Assembly (NCBI GenBank): GCA_946493765.1
Contig: CAMMAZ010000021.1
Coordinates: 1-38,441 of the forward strand
Direction of reading: 5' to 3'
Length of the DNA stretch: 38,441 bases
Origin: an uncultured Clostridia bacterium
GTDB taxonomy: Bacteria; Bacillota; Clostridia; Oscillospirales; Acutalibacteraceae
In this document: in pieces, positions 8,149 to 17,026 of the stretch
Layout: every line of letters starts with the position of its first letter
How positions within the stretch are numbered: position 1 is the stretch's first letter
Notes under the pieces: generated by a model
Told to the model about the DNA's origin: nothing
Seen by the model: only the letters and a program-made list of their open reading frames with translations
Database searches by the model: none
Made by a program: the position numbers and the translations under genes

Positions 8149-9012
8149 ATGTTGGTATCTGCAAAGGAAATGTTGACAAAGGCCAAACAGGGTAAGTATG
8201 CCGTCGGTCAGTTCAACATCAACAATCTCGAATGGACAAAGGCGATTTTGCAAACCGCCCAGGAGAACAATTCGCCGGTTATTCTCGGCGTGTCGGAAGG
8301 CGCCGGAAAATATATGTGCGGTTATAACACCGTTGTCGGCATGGTCAACGGCATGCTCGAAACACTGAAGATCACCGTTCCGGTCGCACTGCACCTGGAT
8401 CACGGTTCCTATGAAGGCGCTTATGCCGCGATGGACGCCGGGTTCTCCTCCGTTATGTTCGACGGTTCGCATTATCCGATCGATGAAAACATCGAGAAAA
8501 CCAAGCAGATCATCAAAGACGCGTCCGCAAAAGGCGTTTCGGTGGAAGCGGAAGTCGGCGCAATCGGCGGCGAGGAAGACGGCGTCGTTGGCGGCGGTGA
8601 AGTCGCAGACCCGCAAGAATGCAAAATGATCGCAGATCTGGGCGTTACCATGCTGGCTGCCGGTATCGGTAACATCCATGGCAAATATCCGGAAAACTGG
8701 AAGGGCCTTAACTTTGATGTTTTAGCCAAAATTCAGGAATTGACCGGCGAAATGCCGTTGGTGCTGCACGGCGGCACCGGTATTCCGGAAGACATGATCA
8801 AAAAAGCGATTTCGCTTGGCGTTTCCAAGATCAACGTCAACACCGAATGCCAGCTGAGCTTTGCGGCTGCCACCCGTGCTTATATTGAAGCTTGCAAGGA
8901 TCTGTCCGGTAAGGGCTTTGACCCGAGAAAGCTTTTGAATCCGGGCTTTGAAGCGATCAAAAAGACAGTCAAGGAAAAAATGGAACTGTTCGGTTCGATC
9001 GGCAAAGCATAA
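8149..9012 (+). CDS. fba: Class II fructose-1,6-bisphosphate aldolase
   Basis: This zinc enzyme cleaves fructose 1,6-bisphosphate into dihydroxyacetone phosphate and glyceraldehyde 3-phosphate in glycolysis. The 287-residue protein has L-H-L-D84-H85-G with the catalytic Asp and a zinc His, EAEVGAIGGEEDG (133-145), further zinc histidines H178 and H207 (LVLHGGTGIP), and KINVNTECQ for phosphate binding. Length fits the short Fba/GatY/KbaY group. The absence of tagatose-pathway neighbours and the strong promoter favour glycolytic Fba. AAAGGAG lies at normal distance from the ATG, and a strong terminator follows. Confidence 0.95.
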   Translation: MLVSAKEMLTKAKQGKYAVGQFNINNLEWTKAILQTAQENNSPVILGVSEGAGKYMCGYNTVVGMVNGMLETLKITVPVALHLDHGSYEGAYAAMDAGFSSVMFDGSHYPIDENIEKTKQIIKDASAKGVSVEAEVGAIGGEEDGVVGGGEVADPQECKMIADLGVTMLAAGIGNIHGKYPENWKGLNFDVLAKIQELTGEMPLVLHGGTGIPEDMIKKAISLGVSKINVNTECQLSFAAATRAYIEACKDLSGKGFDPRKLLNPGFEAIKKTVKEKMELFGSIGKA

Positions 9013-9026
9013 AGAAAAAACAAAGG

Positions 9027-9054
9027 CGGGGCTGTCAAACGACAGCCCCGTTTT
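9027..9054 (+). terminator. Intrinsic terminator of fba
   Basis: A perfect 10-bp GC-rich stem (9027-9036 with 9041-9050), an AAAC loop and a T4 tail, 14 nt after the fba stop. Confidence 0.88.
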
Positions 9055-9071
9055 GATGGAGAAAAGAAATT

Positions 9072-9908
9072 ATGGGTCGTGAACTTTCAAAGCAGCAGCA
9101 AATTTGCCGCAGTGTGTTAAAAACCTACCGAAAAGAAATTTTCAATCCGTTTATTGAAGCGGTGCGCCGGTATGAATTGATTGAAAAGGACGATAAAATC
9201 GCCGTTTGCATTTCCGGGGGAAAAGATTCCATGCTGATGGCGGTGCTGCTGCAGCATTTGCAGCAATTCAGCGAAGTGCCGTTTTCGCTTACCTTTTTAT
9301 CCATGGATCCGGGATATAATGCAAGAAACCGGGAAAAGATCATAGCCAACGCCAAACTGCTCGGTATCCCGCTGACGATGTTTGAATCGGATATTTTCAA
9401 GGTAGTGGACCATGTGGGCGGCGCGCCCTGTTATTTGTGTGCGAGAATGCGGCGCGGGCATTTGTATGCCAAGGCAAAGGAGCTCGGCTGCAACAAAATC
9501 GCGCTGGGCCATCATTTTTCCGACGTGATCGAAACCACGCTCATGGGCATGCTGCACGGCGCGCAGCTGCAAGGTATGCTTCCCAAACTGAAATCCACCA
9601 ATTTTGCCGGAATGGAACTGATCCGCCCGCTTTACTGCGTGCATGAAGACGCGATCATCAAATGGGCAAAGCACAATGATCTGACCTTTATCCGCTGCGC
9701 CTGCCGGATGACCGAAAAAACGCAGACAGATCTGGGCGCATCCAAACGATTGGAGGTCAAGGAACTCATCCGAACGCTGAAAAAAGAGAATCCGTTGGTG
9801 GAAAAAAATATTTTCAACGCCATTCACAATGTCAATGTTGATACCTTCGTCGAATATAAAATGAATGGGCAGCGCCATTCCTTTTTGGAGAAATTCAAAG
9901 AGAGTTGA
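9072..9908 (+). CDS. tRNA 2-thiocytidine biosynthesis protein, TtcA family
   Basis: A 278-residue PP-loop ATPase predicted to place sulfur on a tRNA base by adenylation. The PP-loop is S48-G-G-K-D-S53. Cysteines C120-x2-C123 and C209/C211 match the iron-sulfur ligands of TtcA-type enzymes. G-H-H-F-S-D (146-151) is a further conserved motif of the superfamily. TtcA modifies C32, but related proteins modify other positions, so the exact target is open. The start has a weak GGAGA site. The gene begins 18 nt after the fba terminator; its own promoter is not obvious, so read-through may contribute. Its stop codon overlaps the hpt promoter. Confidence 0.85.
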   Translation: MGRELSKQQQICRSVLKTYRKEIFNPFIEAVRRYELIEKDDKIAVCISGGKDSMLMAVLLQHLQQFSEVPFSLTFLSMDPGYNARNREKIIANAKLLGIPLTMFESDIFKVVDHVGGAPCYLCARMRRGHLYAKAKELGCNKIALGHHFSDVIETTLMGMLHGAQLQGMLPKLKSTNFAGMELIRPLYCVHEDAIIKWAKHNDLTFIRCACRMTEKTQTDLGASKRLEVKELIRTLKKENPLVEKNIFNAIHNVNVDTFVEYKMNGQRHSFLEKFKES

Positions 9909-9933
9909 CATTTCAAAAGAAATCTTTTAGAAT
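9905..9933 (+). promoter_or_regulatory. Near-consensus sigma-A promoter of hpt
   Basis: A perfect TTGACA (9905-9910) and TAGAAT (9928-9933) are separated by 17 bp. The -35 hexamer overlaps the stop codon of the thiolase gene (9906-9908). Confidence 0.8.
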
Positions 9934-9967
9934 AAAATCGAATTCAATCGAAAGGCGATGGTCGCAA

Positions 9968-10516
9968 ATGCGGGAAGAGATTCAAAAGATTTTGGTGGAT
10001 GAAAAGGAACTGGATGCAATTGTCACGCGGATTGCCGGCGAGATCGACCGGGACTACCGCGGCCGGGGAAAACGGCTGCTGCTGCTTTGTATTTTGAAAG
10101 GTTCGGTGGTCTTCACCGGCGATCTGATGAAAAAATTGACCATTCCGGTGGAAATCGATTTTATGAAAGTGTCCTCCTATGGCGCGGGCACAACATCTTC
10201 CGGCACGGTAAATATCATTCTGGATATTCTGCGCAAGGACCTGGATCAATGCGATATTCTGGTGATCGAAGACATCATCGATTCCGGGCGGACGCTCGCT
10301 TATCTGGTGGATTATTTAAAACTCAAAGGCGCTAACAGCGTAAAAACCGTGACGCTGCTGGATAAACCCGATCGCCGTGTGGTGGATTTTGAACCGGATT
10401 ATATCGGGAAAATCATTCCGGACGAATTTGTGGTCGGTTATGGCCTGGATTATGACGAGCGTTTCAGAGAACTGCCGTTTGTCGGCGTTTTGAAACCGGA
10501 AGTTTATGAAAAATAA
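9968..10516 (+). CDS. hpt: Hypoxanthine phosphoribosyltransferase
   Basis: A 182-residue purine salvage enzyme that makes IMP (or GMP) from hypoxanthine (or guanine) and PRPP. The PRPP motif is L-V-I-E101-D102-I-I-D-S-G-R-T-L (98-110). The K44-G-S loop (C-I-L-K-G-S) and the flexible S-S-Y-G region (69-72) fit the family. The start at 9968 is the first in-frame ATG after the predicted transcription start, with AAAGGCG upstream. Alone between its own promoter and terminator, it is probably a single-gene unit. Confidence 0.93.
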   Translation: MREEIQKILVDEKELDAIVTRIAGEIDRDYRGRGKRLLLLCILKGSVVFTGDLMKKLTIPVEIDFMKVSSYGAGTTSSGTVNIILDILRKDLDQCDILVIEDIIDSGRTLAYLVDYLKLKGANSVKTVTLLDKPDRRVVDFEPDYIGKIIPDEFVVGYGLDYDERFRELPFVGVLKPEVYEK

Positions 10517-10580
10517 ATACCGGTTTTAAAAAGAGCATTCAAAAGGAAAGTCTACATTTTTTCATAGCAGTTGTTTAAAA

Positions 10581-10613
10581 ATAAAAGCGGGGGAAATCCG
10601 CTTTTATTTTTTA
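10581..10613 (+). terminator. Intrinsic terminator of hpt
   Basis: A 10-bp stem (10581-10590 with 10598-10607), a seven-base loop and a run of T. It ends before the promoter of the glycosidase gene. Confidence 0.85.
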
Positions 10614-10630
10614 GCTTTTCTTTTGAAGAG

Positions 10631-10659
10631 TTGAATTATCGGGCATGATGTGGTATACT
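10631..10659 (+). promoter_or_regulatory. Sigma-A promoter of the glycosidase-flippase pair
   Basis: TTGAAT (10631-10636) and TATACT (10654-10659) are separated by 17 bp. The predicted start near 10666 makes an in-frame ATG at 10671 too close to be used and supports ATG 10692. Confidence 0.75.
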
Positions 10660-10691
10660 AAGAAACAATTATGAGAGGGCTGACCGAATAT

Positions 10692-11999
10692 ATGTGGTAT
10701 CAAAACAGCGTGTTTTATCAAATCTATCCGCTGGGCTTTTGCGGCGCGCCCGCACAAAACGACGGGGAGACCAAAAGCCGCATTCTGCATGTGGAATCTT
10801 TTATTCCGCACCTTTTAAAGCTGCATGTGAACGCGGTTTATTTTTGCCCGGTCTTTGCATCCGATACGCATGGCTATGACACAAGAGACTACCAAAAGAT
10901 CGATAACCGGCTCGGCACAAATGCAGATTTTGCACGTGTGTGCAGCGCTTTGCACCAAAACGGGATCCGTGTTGTGCTCGACGGGGTGTTCAATCACGTC
11001 GGCCGTGGCTTTTTCGGATTTCAGGATGTTTTGAAAAACAGGGAGCAGTCGCAGTATAAAGACTGGTTTCACATTGATTTTGGCGGAAACAGCCCCTATA
11101 ACGACGGGTTCTGGTATGAAGGCTGGGAAGGGCATTATGAACTGGTCCGCCTGAACCTTGGCAACCGGGAAGTTGTGGACTACCTTTTATCCTGCGTCGG
11201 GCAGTGGATCGATGCATTTGACATCGACGGGTTGCGGCTGGACGTCGCCTATTTATTGAATGAGCATTTCATGCGGGAATTGCGCCGTTTTTGCGACGGC
11301 AAAAAGCAGGATTTCTTTCTGGTCGGCGAGATGATCCACGGGGATTACAACCGGATCATGAACGACCAAATGCTGCATTCGGTCACCAATTATGAATGCT
11401 ATAAGGGGCTTTATTCCGCGTTCAACAGCATGAACATGTTTGAGATCGGACATTCGCTGCAGCGGCAGTTCGGCCGGGAAAACTGGTGCTTATATCGCGG
11501 CAAGCCTTTGTTTTGCTTTGCGGACAATCACGATGTGTCCCGCATCGCCACCATTTTAAACGAAAAACGGCATCTGCCGCTGGTGTTTGCATTTTTGCTT
11601 GCTATGCCGGGCATCCCCTGCTTGTATTACGGCAGCGAATGGGGCGCCGTTGGCGACAAAGCGCAGGGAGACGCTGCGCTGCGCCCTTATTTTGAACAAC
11701 CGATGGAAAACGAGTTGTTTGCTTTTGTGGCCAAATGTGTGCAGCAAAGATTAGAACAGCCGGCGCTTTGCACCGGAGATTTTGAAATTTTGCAGATGAC
11801 CAATCACCAGATCGCGTTTTCGCGCAAACTGGGAAAGGAACGGGTGATTGCTGCGATCAATGCGGCTGCCGAACCGTTCCGGTTTTGCGCTGACGCGTTT
11901 TGCGGCGGCGTGCCGCTGCTGGATGAACGGCATACTGTCGACGGCAACGGGCTCATACTTGCCGGTTACAGCGCGGAATATATTCAGGTGAATGGATAA
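10692..11999 (+). CDS. Alpha-amylase family glycoside hydrolase (GH13)
   Basis: A 435-residue alpha-glucan enzyme without signal peptide, so intracellular; likely substrates are maltodextrins or cyclodextrins (inference). Conserved regions: D97-G-V-F-N-H (I), G-L-R-L-D184-V-A with the nucleophile (II), V-G-E213-M with the acid/base (III), F-A-D-N-H280-D281 (IV). The N-terminal W-Y-Q-N-S-V-F-Y-Q-I-Y-P-L-G-F leads straight into the barrel, so no N-terminal neopullulanase domain is present. The start at 10692 is set by the promoter position, with GAGAGGG as binding site. The flippase gene follows after 29 nt in the same unit, though no functional link is evident. Confidence 0.88.
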   Translation: MWYQNSVFYQIYPLGFCGAPAQNDGETKSRILHVESFIPHLLKLHVNAVYFCPVFASDTHGYDTRDYQKIDNRLGTNADFARVCSALHQNGIRVVLDGVFNHVGRGFFGFQDVLKNREQSQYKDWFHIDFGGNSPYNDGFWYEGWEGHYELVRLNLGNREVVDYLLSCVGQWIDAFDIDGLRLDVAYLLNEHFMRELRRFCDGKKQDFFLVGEMIHGDYNRIMNDQMLHSVTNYECYKGLYSAFNSMNMFEIGHSLQRQFGRENWCLYRGKPLFCFADNHDVSRIATILNEKRHLPLVFAFLLAMPGIPCLYYGSEWGAVGDKAQGDAALRPYFEQPMENELFAFVAKCVQQRLEQPALCTGDFEILQMTNHQIAFSRKLGKERVIAAINAAAEPFRFCADAFCGGVPLLDERHTVDGNGLILAGYSAEYIQVNG

Positions 12000-12028
12000 A
12001 TTTTCAATCAAAGAAAATAGGTAGAAAG

Positions 12029-13681
12029 ATGGGTAAATTAAAAAAGAACGGATTTATAGAAGGCACCATGATCGCCTATATCTGCATCGTGATTACCAAA
12101 ATTCTCGGTGCGTTTTACAGCATTCCTTTTTATGCGATCATCGGTGAAACAGGCGGGTTTATCTATTCCTGCGCTTACAGTGTGTATAATTTGGTGCTCA
12201 ATGCGTCCACCTCCGGTATTCCGACGTCGATCAGCATCATTATCAGTGAATACAATGCGCGAGGCATGTATAAAGCAAAAGAAAAGGCCTATAAAGTCGG
12301 GCTGCGCGTTGTTTTTGCCATCGCTTTCACGCTGTTTTTGCTGCTGCAGATTTTCGCAGAACAGATCGGTGCGTTTTATATGGACGATATGACCGAGGGC
12401 AGCTCGGTTTCGGAAATCGCCTGGGCGATCCGGTTTATGGCGGTGTGTCTGCTGTTCGCACCGGCGCTCAGCGTCAAACGCGGTTATTTCCAGGGACAGA
12501 AATTTATCGCGCCCTCCTCTGTCAGCCAAGTGGTCGAACAGATCGTGCGTATCGGTTTTGTGCTGGCGTCCGCTTATCTTGCGGTGAACATTCTGGATCT
12601 GGGTGAATCTGTCGGCGTGAATTTTGCCATGACCGGCGCTGCGGTCGGCGCGTTGTGCGCGCTGATTTATTTGCAGGTCAAAGCGACCAAAAACAGGTCG
12701 GTGCTGTTGGATCGTCCCGATCCGCGGGAAAAGGAAATTCCAACAAAGGTCATCATCAAAAAGATTTTGTCGTTCAGCATCCCGGTTGTGATCGTCTCGG
12801 TATCCAATAACTTATATGAGGTTATCGACATGAAATTCGTGATCATGGGACTCGGCTGGATCGGCGGCTATACCGACGTGCAGATTCAGACGATTTCCAG
12901 TATCGTCGTCAACTGGGCGCCCAAAATCTGTATGTTGATTTTGGCGCTGTCGATGGGAATGACGGCAAGCGTCGTTCCCAACATGACCGATTCTTATGTG
13001 AAAAAGGATTATAAAGCGGTCAACCGGAAGTTCAATCTGGCCGTCAACACGATTTTGGTCATTTCCGTGCCGATCGCGCTGGGACTGATTATTTTGTCCA
13101 AACCGGTTTATACTATGTTCTACGGGCAAAGCGACTTCGGCTGGCTGATTTTGAAATTTGCCGCAATCGTGGCGGTGATTTCCAGCATCAAGACCGTTTT
13201 GTGCATGTGCCTGCAAAGCATGGGAAAAGCGCTTTTGGTGTGCAGTGCGGTGATCGCCGGTATTTTGACCAACACGGCGTTCGATCTGCCGCTGATGTAT
13301 TTGTGTTCGTTTTTGGGCGCACCGCCTTATATCGGCGTGTTTTTCTCCTCCATGCTCGGCGTTTCGGTTTGTCTGACCATCGTGTTCGTCTCGATGAAAA
13401 AAATGATGAAATTGAAATATTCTCCGATCGTCGCCATGATGATCCGTGTCGCGCTGCCGGCGGCGGCCATGTCGGTCTTTATTGTGCTGTTGCAGCTGAT
13501 TTTCCCGATTCCTGAGACCGGGCGGCTGCTGATCACCGTCTATCTTGTGATTTATGCGCTGCTCGGCGGACTGGTCTATGGCCTTTTGGCTTTGAAAACC
13601 GGCGCGCTGCAGGCGGTGTTCGGAAAGGAAACGATCGATAAAATTTTAGTGAAACTGCATTTGAAAAAGCTGCGTTCTTAA
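12029..13681 (+). CDS. Polysaccharide/lipid flippase of the MOP superfamily (SpoVB/MurJ-like)
   Basis: A 550-residue polytopic membrane protein with about 14 hydrophobic segments. The N-terminal pattern G-T-M-I-A-Y-I-C-I-V-I-T-K-I-L-G-A-F-Y and G-F-I-Y-S-C-A-Y-S-V-Y-N belongs to the SpoVB/YtgP/MurJ-like group, which moves lipid-linked sugars across the membrane. Whether it flips lipid II or another precursor cannot be read from sequence. The C-terminus (KIDKILVKLHLKKL) is a short basic cytoplasmic tail. It follows the GH13 gene by 29 nt with an AGGTAG site before ATG 12029 and ends at a strong terminator. Confidence 0.87.
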   Translation: MGKLKKNGFIEGTMIAYICIVITKILGAFYSIPFYAIIGETGGFIYSCAYSVYNLVLNASTSGIPTSISIIISEYNARGMYKAKEKAYKVGLRVVFAIAFTLFLLLQIFAEQIGAFYMDDMTEGSSVSEIAWAIRFMAVCLLFAPALSVKRGYFQGQKFIAPSSVSQVVEQIVRIGFVLASAYLAVNILDLGESVGVNFAMTGAAVGALCALIYLQVKATKNRSVLLDRPDPREKEIPTKVIIKKILSFSIPVVIVSVSNNLYEVIDMKFVIMGLGWIGGYTDVQIQTISSIVVNWAPKICMLILALSMGMTASVVPNMTDSYVKKDYKAVNRKFNLAVNTILVISVPIALGLIILSKPVYTMFYGQSDFGWLILKFAAIVAVISSIKTVLCMCLQSMGKALLVCSAVIAGILTNTAFDLPLMYLCSFLGAPPYIGVFFSSMLGVSVCLTIVFVSMKKMMKLKYSPIVAMMIRVALPAAAMSVFIVLLQLIFPIPETGRLLITVYLVIYALLGGLVYGLLALKTGALQAVFGKETIDKILVKLHLKKLRS

Positions 13682-13687
13682 AAACAG

Positions 13688-13721
13688 GCAACCCCGCGAA
13701 ACAGCCGTTTCGCGGGGTTGC
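13688..13721. terminator. Bidirectional intrinsic terminator between the flippase gene and dut
   Basis: A perfect 15-bp GC-rich stem (13688-13702 with 13707-13721) with a four-base loop. It lies 6 nt after the flippase stop and 20 nt after the convergent dut stop. The T tract is short (TTGTT) on plus; on minus TGTTTT follows. Confidence 0.85.
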
Positions 13722-13741
13722 TTGTTAACGATGGATGCAGG

Positions 13742-14182
13742 TCAATGTTTTCCGGTGCTGCCGAACCCGCCGGCGCCACGGTCGGTGTCGCTTAACGCCT
13801 CCACTTCACAAAAATCCGCCTTTAAAAACGGTGCGATCACCATTTGCGCAATGCGTTCGCCCGGCGTGATCGTCGCTTGCTGCTCCGAATGGTTATGCAG
13901 CGCGACCATCACTTCGCCGCGATAGTCCGCATCCACCACGCCGACCTTGTTGGCGGGCGCCAGTCCCTGTTTGGTGGCAAGACCGCTTCTGGCATAAATA
14001 AGGCCCGCGTAGCCTTCCGGCACCTCCAATGCGATCCCGGTCGGAATCAGCACCGTTTGATGCGGTGCGACTGGAACGTCTTTCTCCAGACAGGCGTAAA
14101 GATCCGCCCCGGCGGCATAGGCTGAGCCGTAGGTCGGGATAATGGCGTTTTCTTTTAATTTTTTGATGTTGACTGTCTGCAT
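13742..14182 (-). CDS. dut: dUTP diphosphatase
   Basis: A 146-residue trimeric dUTPase that converts dUTP to dUMP, keeping uracil out of DNA and feeding thymidylate synthesis. All family motifs are present: A-G-A-D-L-Y, Y-A-R-S-G-L-A, N-K-V-G-V-V-D-A-D-Y-R-G-E with the catalytic Asp, G-E-R-I-A-Q, and the C-terminal R-G-A-G-G-F-G-S-T-G arm. It follows nrdG by 18 nt with GAAAGGA before its ATG, so dNTP reduction and dUTP removal appear to be co-transcribed. Confidence 0.96.
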   Translation of the reverse strand: MQTVNIKKLKENAIIPTYGSAYAAGADLYACLEKDVPVAPHQTVLIPTGIALEVPEGYAGLIYARSGLATKQGLAPANKVGVVDADYRGEVMVALHNHSEQQATITPGERIAQMVIAPFLKADFCEVEALSDTDRGAGGFGSTGKH

Positions 14183-14200
14183 AAATCAAAATCCTTTCTT

Positions 14201-14746
14201 TTAGATATACATCTCGCCGTCCCACAAAACGACTTTGCCCTGCTTTAACGATTGCTGCACGTCGATGATCCGCTGGTTTGCCGAACCGCGAAAGCGCAGA
14301 TGCAGGTCTTTTTGCTCTTCGATGAATTCACCGTCGACTAAAATGTCGATATAGCTGAGCATTTCACGCGTTATCGCAGGGTCGCCGAGCTTTAAAGCAC
14401 AAATATCCTTTTCGAAATCATAACCGGAATAGCACCAGACCGTTTTATCCGGCAGCTCTTTTTTCACACGTCTTAAAAGGCCGAGCAGCGCCGGTTGATT
14501 TTGCGGTTCCATCGGTTCGCCGCCAAGCAGCGATAAGCCCCGGATATATTCAAAAGCAAGCGCCTTTAAAATTTCGTCCTCTGTTTCTTTGGTATATTCG
14601 TTGCCATAATGGAAATCCCAGGCTTCTTTGTTAAAACAGTTTTTGCATTGGTGGGTGCAGCCACTGACAAATAAAGAGACCCGAACGCCCGGTCCGTTGG
14701 CCACATCGTATTTTTTGATTGTCGCGTAATGCAAGGCTTTCTTCAC
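14201..14746 (-). CDS. nrdG: Anaerobic ribonucleotide reductase activating protein
   Basis: A radical SAM enzyme (about 181 residues) that generates the glycyl radical of NrdD. The cluster motif is C30-x3-C34-x2-C37 in S-G-C-T-H-Q-C-K-N-C-F, followed by L-L-G-G-E-P (SAM binding). The start is uncertain. GTG 14746 is chosen; a TTG at 14734 would give the typical N-terminus H-Y-A-T-I-K-K, and both sit behind AAAGGG at imperfect spacing (2 and 14 nt). A longer version from 14788 is rejected because it begins inside the terminator-like hairpin. It is the second gene of nrdD-nrdG-dut. Confidence 0.9.
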   Translation of the reverse strand: MKKALHYATIKKYDVANGPGVRVSLFVSGCTHQCKNCFNKEAWDFHYGNEYTKETEDEILKALAFEYIRGLSLLGGEPMEPQNQPALLGLLRRVKKELPDKTVWCYSGYDFEKDICALKLGDPAITREMLSYIDILVDGEFIEEQKDLHLRFRGSANQRIIDVQQSLKQGKVVLWDGEMYI

Positions 14747-14769
14747 ATCCCTTTGCTGTTTTTCACTAA

Positions 14770-14810
14770 AAAACGGCCTGCCGCGCACCCTTTCGGCGGC
14801 AAGCCGTTTT
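14770..14810 (-). terminator. Terminator-like hairpin between nrdD and nrdG
   Basis: A 15-bp stem (14810-14796 with 14784-14770, one G-T pair) and an 11-nt loop are followed on the minus strand by a T run. It starts 11 nt after the nrdD stop. nrdG and dut have no visible promoter after it, so it probably acts as a partial terminator that lowers their expression relative to nrdD. Confidence 0.75.
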
Positions 14811-14820
14811 GATTTGATTT

Positions 14821-16947
14821 TTACAGGTGCAGCACCCGTGCCTTGATTTCCTTTGTTTTACCGACATTCCAGAAATTCTCGCCCAGATAACCGCAGGTGC
14901 GGCGGGTCACGGTCATTCTGGCGTGGTCTTTGTTGCCGCAGTTCGGGCATTCCCACTCATTGTCGTCGTTGATGATGATTTCGCCGTCCCATCCGCAGAC
15001 ATGGCAATAGTCCGATTTGGTGTTGAATTCGGCATACTGGATGTTGTCGTAGATAAAGCGGACGACCTCTTCCAGCGCTTCCAGGTTGTGGCGCATGTTC
15101 GGAATTTCAACATAGGAGATCATGCCGCCGGTGGAAATGTCCTGAAACTCGCTTTCAAATTTGAATTTGGTGAAGGCATCCATCTTTTCGCGAACATCGA
15201 CATGATAGGAATTGGTATAGTACCCTTTGTCGGTCACGTCTTCAATGCTGCCAAAACGTTCTTTATCGATTCTGGCAAACCGGTAGCAAAGCGATTCAGC
15301 AGGTGTGCCGTAAAGCGCGAAGCCGATGCCTGTCTGCGCTTTCCAGTCTTTGCAGGCCTGATTGAGTCTGCGCATCACTTTCAGCGCAAATTCCTTGCCG
15401 GCCGGATCGGTATGGCTGACGCCTTTCATGACCTTTGTCATTTCATAAATACCGATGTAGCCCAATGAAATGGTGGAATAACCGCCGACCAAATATTTAT
15501 CGATGGTCTCACCTTTATCCAGACGCGCAATCGCACCATACTGCCAGTGCACCGGGCTGATGTCCGATTTCACGCCTTTTAATGCGTTGTGCCGGCACAT
15601 GAGCGCTTCAAAACAGATTTGCAGCCGTTCGTCCAGCAGCTTCCAGAATTTTTCCTCGTCGCCTTTGGCGATCAGTGCGATCTGCGGCAGGTTGATGCTC
15701 ACAACGCCCTGATTGAAACGGCCTTCAAATTTATAGTTGCCGTTTTCGTCCTTCCAGGGAGACAAGAAGCTTCTGCAGCCCATGCAGGAGAAAACATTGC
15801 CCTCATAATTCTCACGCATTTTCTTTGCGGAGATATAGTCCGGATACATGCGCTTTGCGCTGCATTTGACAGCAAGTCTGGTGATGTAATCGTATTTTCC
15901 GCCTTTTAAACAGTTATGTTCATCCAGAACATAAATCAGTTTCGGGAACGCAGGGGTGACATAGACGCCCATTTCGTTTTTAATGCCCTGCAGCCGCTGG
16001 CGCAGGATCTCTTCGACGATCATCGCGTTTTCCGGCAGATACTCGTCGTCCTCTTTCAGGTTCAAAAACAGCGTGACAAACGGCGACTGGCCGTTGGTGG
16101 TCATCAATGTGTTGATCTGATACTGAATGGTCTGCACGCCCGCGCGCAATTCTTCCTTTAATCTGTCCTGTGTGAGCCGTTCGATCTCTTCGTCCGACGC
16201 GCTGTCTCCCAAAACCTCTTTGAAATGATTTTTGAATTTGTTGTAGCTGTAGCGCAGATATTTGCCCAAGTGGCTCACGTCGACCGACTGGCCGCCATAC
16301 TGGCTGCAGGCGACAGAAGCGATGATCTGGGTCATGATGGTGCAGGCGACCTGGAAGCTTTTCGGGCTTTCGATCAGCTTGCCGTTCATCACAGTGCCGT
16401 TATCCAGCATGTCGCCGATGTTAATCAGACAGCAGTTGAAAATCGGCTGCAGGAAATAGTCCGCGTCGTGAAAATGGATCGCGCCTTCTTCATGCGCTTT
16501 GGAAATGTGTTCCGGCAGCAGCATACGTTTGGTCAAATCCTTGGAAACCTCTCCGGCGATCAGGTCGCGCTGGGTGGCGGCCATCACTGCGTTTTTGTTG
16601 GAGTTTTCCTCCATGACGTCTTTGTTGGAATTTTTGATCAGCGTTAAAATCGATTCGTCGGTGGTGTTGGCTTTGCGCACCAGCGCACGGTTATACCGGT
16701 AGATGATATAAGCTTTCGCCAGCGCGAATTTGCCAAACTCCATCAGCTTGCATTCCACAATATCTTGTATATCCTCCACCAGCAGCCGGGAACGCTGTTT
16801 TTTCTCGACATAGCAGACGATCGACTCGATCTGTTCTTCGCTTGCACACTCTTCCGGTTCGACGGCGTCGTTGGCTTTGCGCAGCGCGCGCACGATCTTC
16901 ATCCTGTCAAAATCTACGATCGTTCCGTCTCTTTTTACAACTTTCAT
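14821..16947 (-). CDS. nrdD: Anaerobic (class III) ribonucleoside-triphosphate reductase
   Basis: A 708-residue oxygen-sensitive enzyme that reduces NTPs to dNTPs using a glycyl radical. An N-terminal ATP-cone (about 1-90, starting MKVVKRDGTIVDFD) gives allosteric control by ATP/dATP. The C-terminal zinc site is C-H-V-C ... C-P-N-C-G, and the radical Gly is near residue 686 in R-R-T-C-G-Y-L-G. A Cys in F-S-C-M-G-C-R-S may take part in catalysis. AGGGGG precedes the ATG. Two NrdR-like boxes overlap the promoter, as expected for this regulon. Its presence shows an organism able to make DNA precursors without oxygen. Confidence 0.96.
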   Translation of the reverse strand: MKVVKRDGTIVDFDRMKIVRALRKANDAVEPEECASEEQIESIVCYVEKKQRSRLLVEDIQDIVECKLMEFGKFALAKAYIIYRYNRALVRKANTTDESILTLIKNSNKDVMEENSNKNAVMAATQRDLIAGEVSKDLTKRMLLPEHISKAHEEGAIHFHDADYFLQPIFNCCLINIGDMLDNGTVMNGKLIESPKSFQVACTIMTQIIASVACSQYGGQSVDVSHLGKYLRYSYNKFKNHFKEVLGDSASDEEIERLTQDRLKEELRAGVQTIQYQINTLMTTNGQSPFVTLFLNLKEDDEYLPENAMIVEEILRQRLQGIKNEMGVYVTPAFPKLIYVLDEHNCLKGGKYDYITRLAVKCSAKRMYPDYISAKKMRENYEGNVFSCMGCRSFLSPWKDENGNYKFEGRFNQGVVSINLPQIALIAKGDEEKFWKLLDERLQICFEALMCRHNALKGVKSDISPVHWQYGAIARLDKGETIDKYLVGGYSTISLGYIGIYEMTKVMKGVSHTDPAGKEFALKVMRRLNQACKDWKAQTGIGFALYGTPAESLCYRFARIDKERFGSIEDVTDKGYYTNSYHVDVREKMDAFTKFKFESEFQDISTGGMISYVEIPNMRHNLEALEEVVRFIYDNIQYAEFNTKSDYCHVCGWDGEIIINDDNEWECPNCGNKDHARMTVTRRTCGYLGENFWNVGKTKEIKARVLHL

Positions 16948-16997
16948 GGTTATGCCCCCTGTGCATCTTTGGTATACTTTTCTTTGGTACGCGATTC

Positions 16998-17026
16998 ATT
17001 ATAGCACATATTGTGTCCATGTGCAA
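16998..17026 (-). promoter_or_regulatory. Sigma-A promoter of nrdD
   Basis: Read on the minus strand, TTGCAC (17026-17021) and TATAAT (17003-16998) are 17 bp apart. The predicted start is near 16991, about 44 nt before the nrdD ATG. Confidence 0.75.

Noticed and set aside
14747-14788. Upstream extension of nrdG to a GTG at 14788
   Set aside because: The start would lie inside a terminator-like stem-loop and the extra residues match nothing in NrdG.
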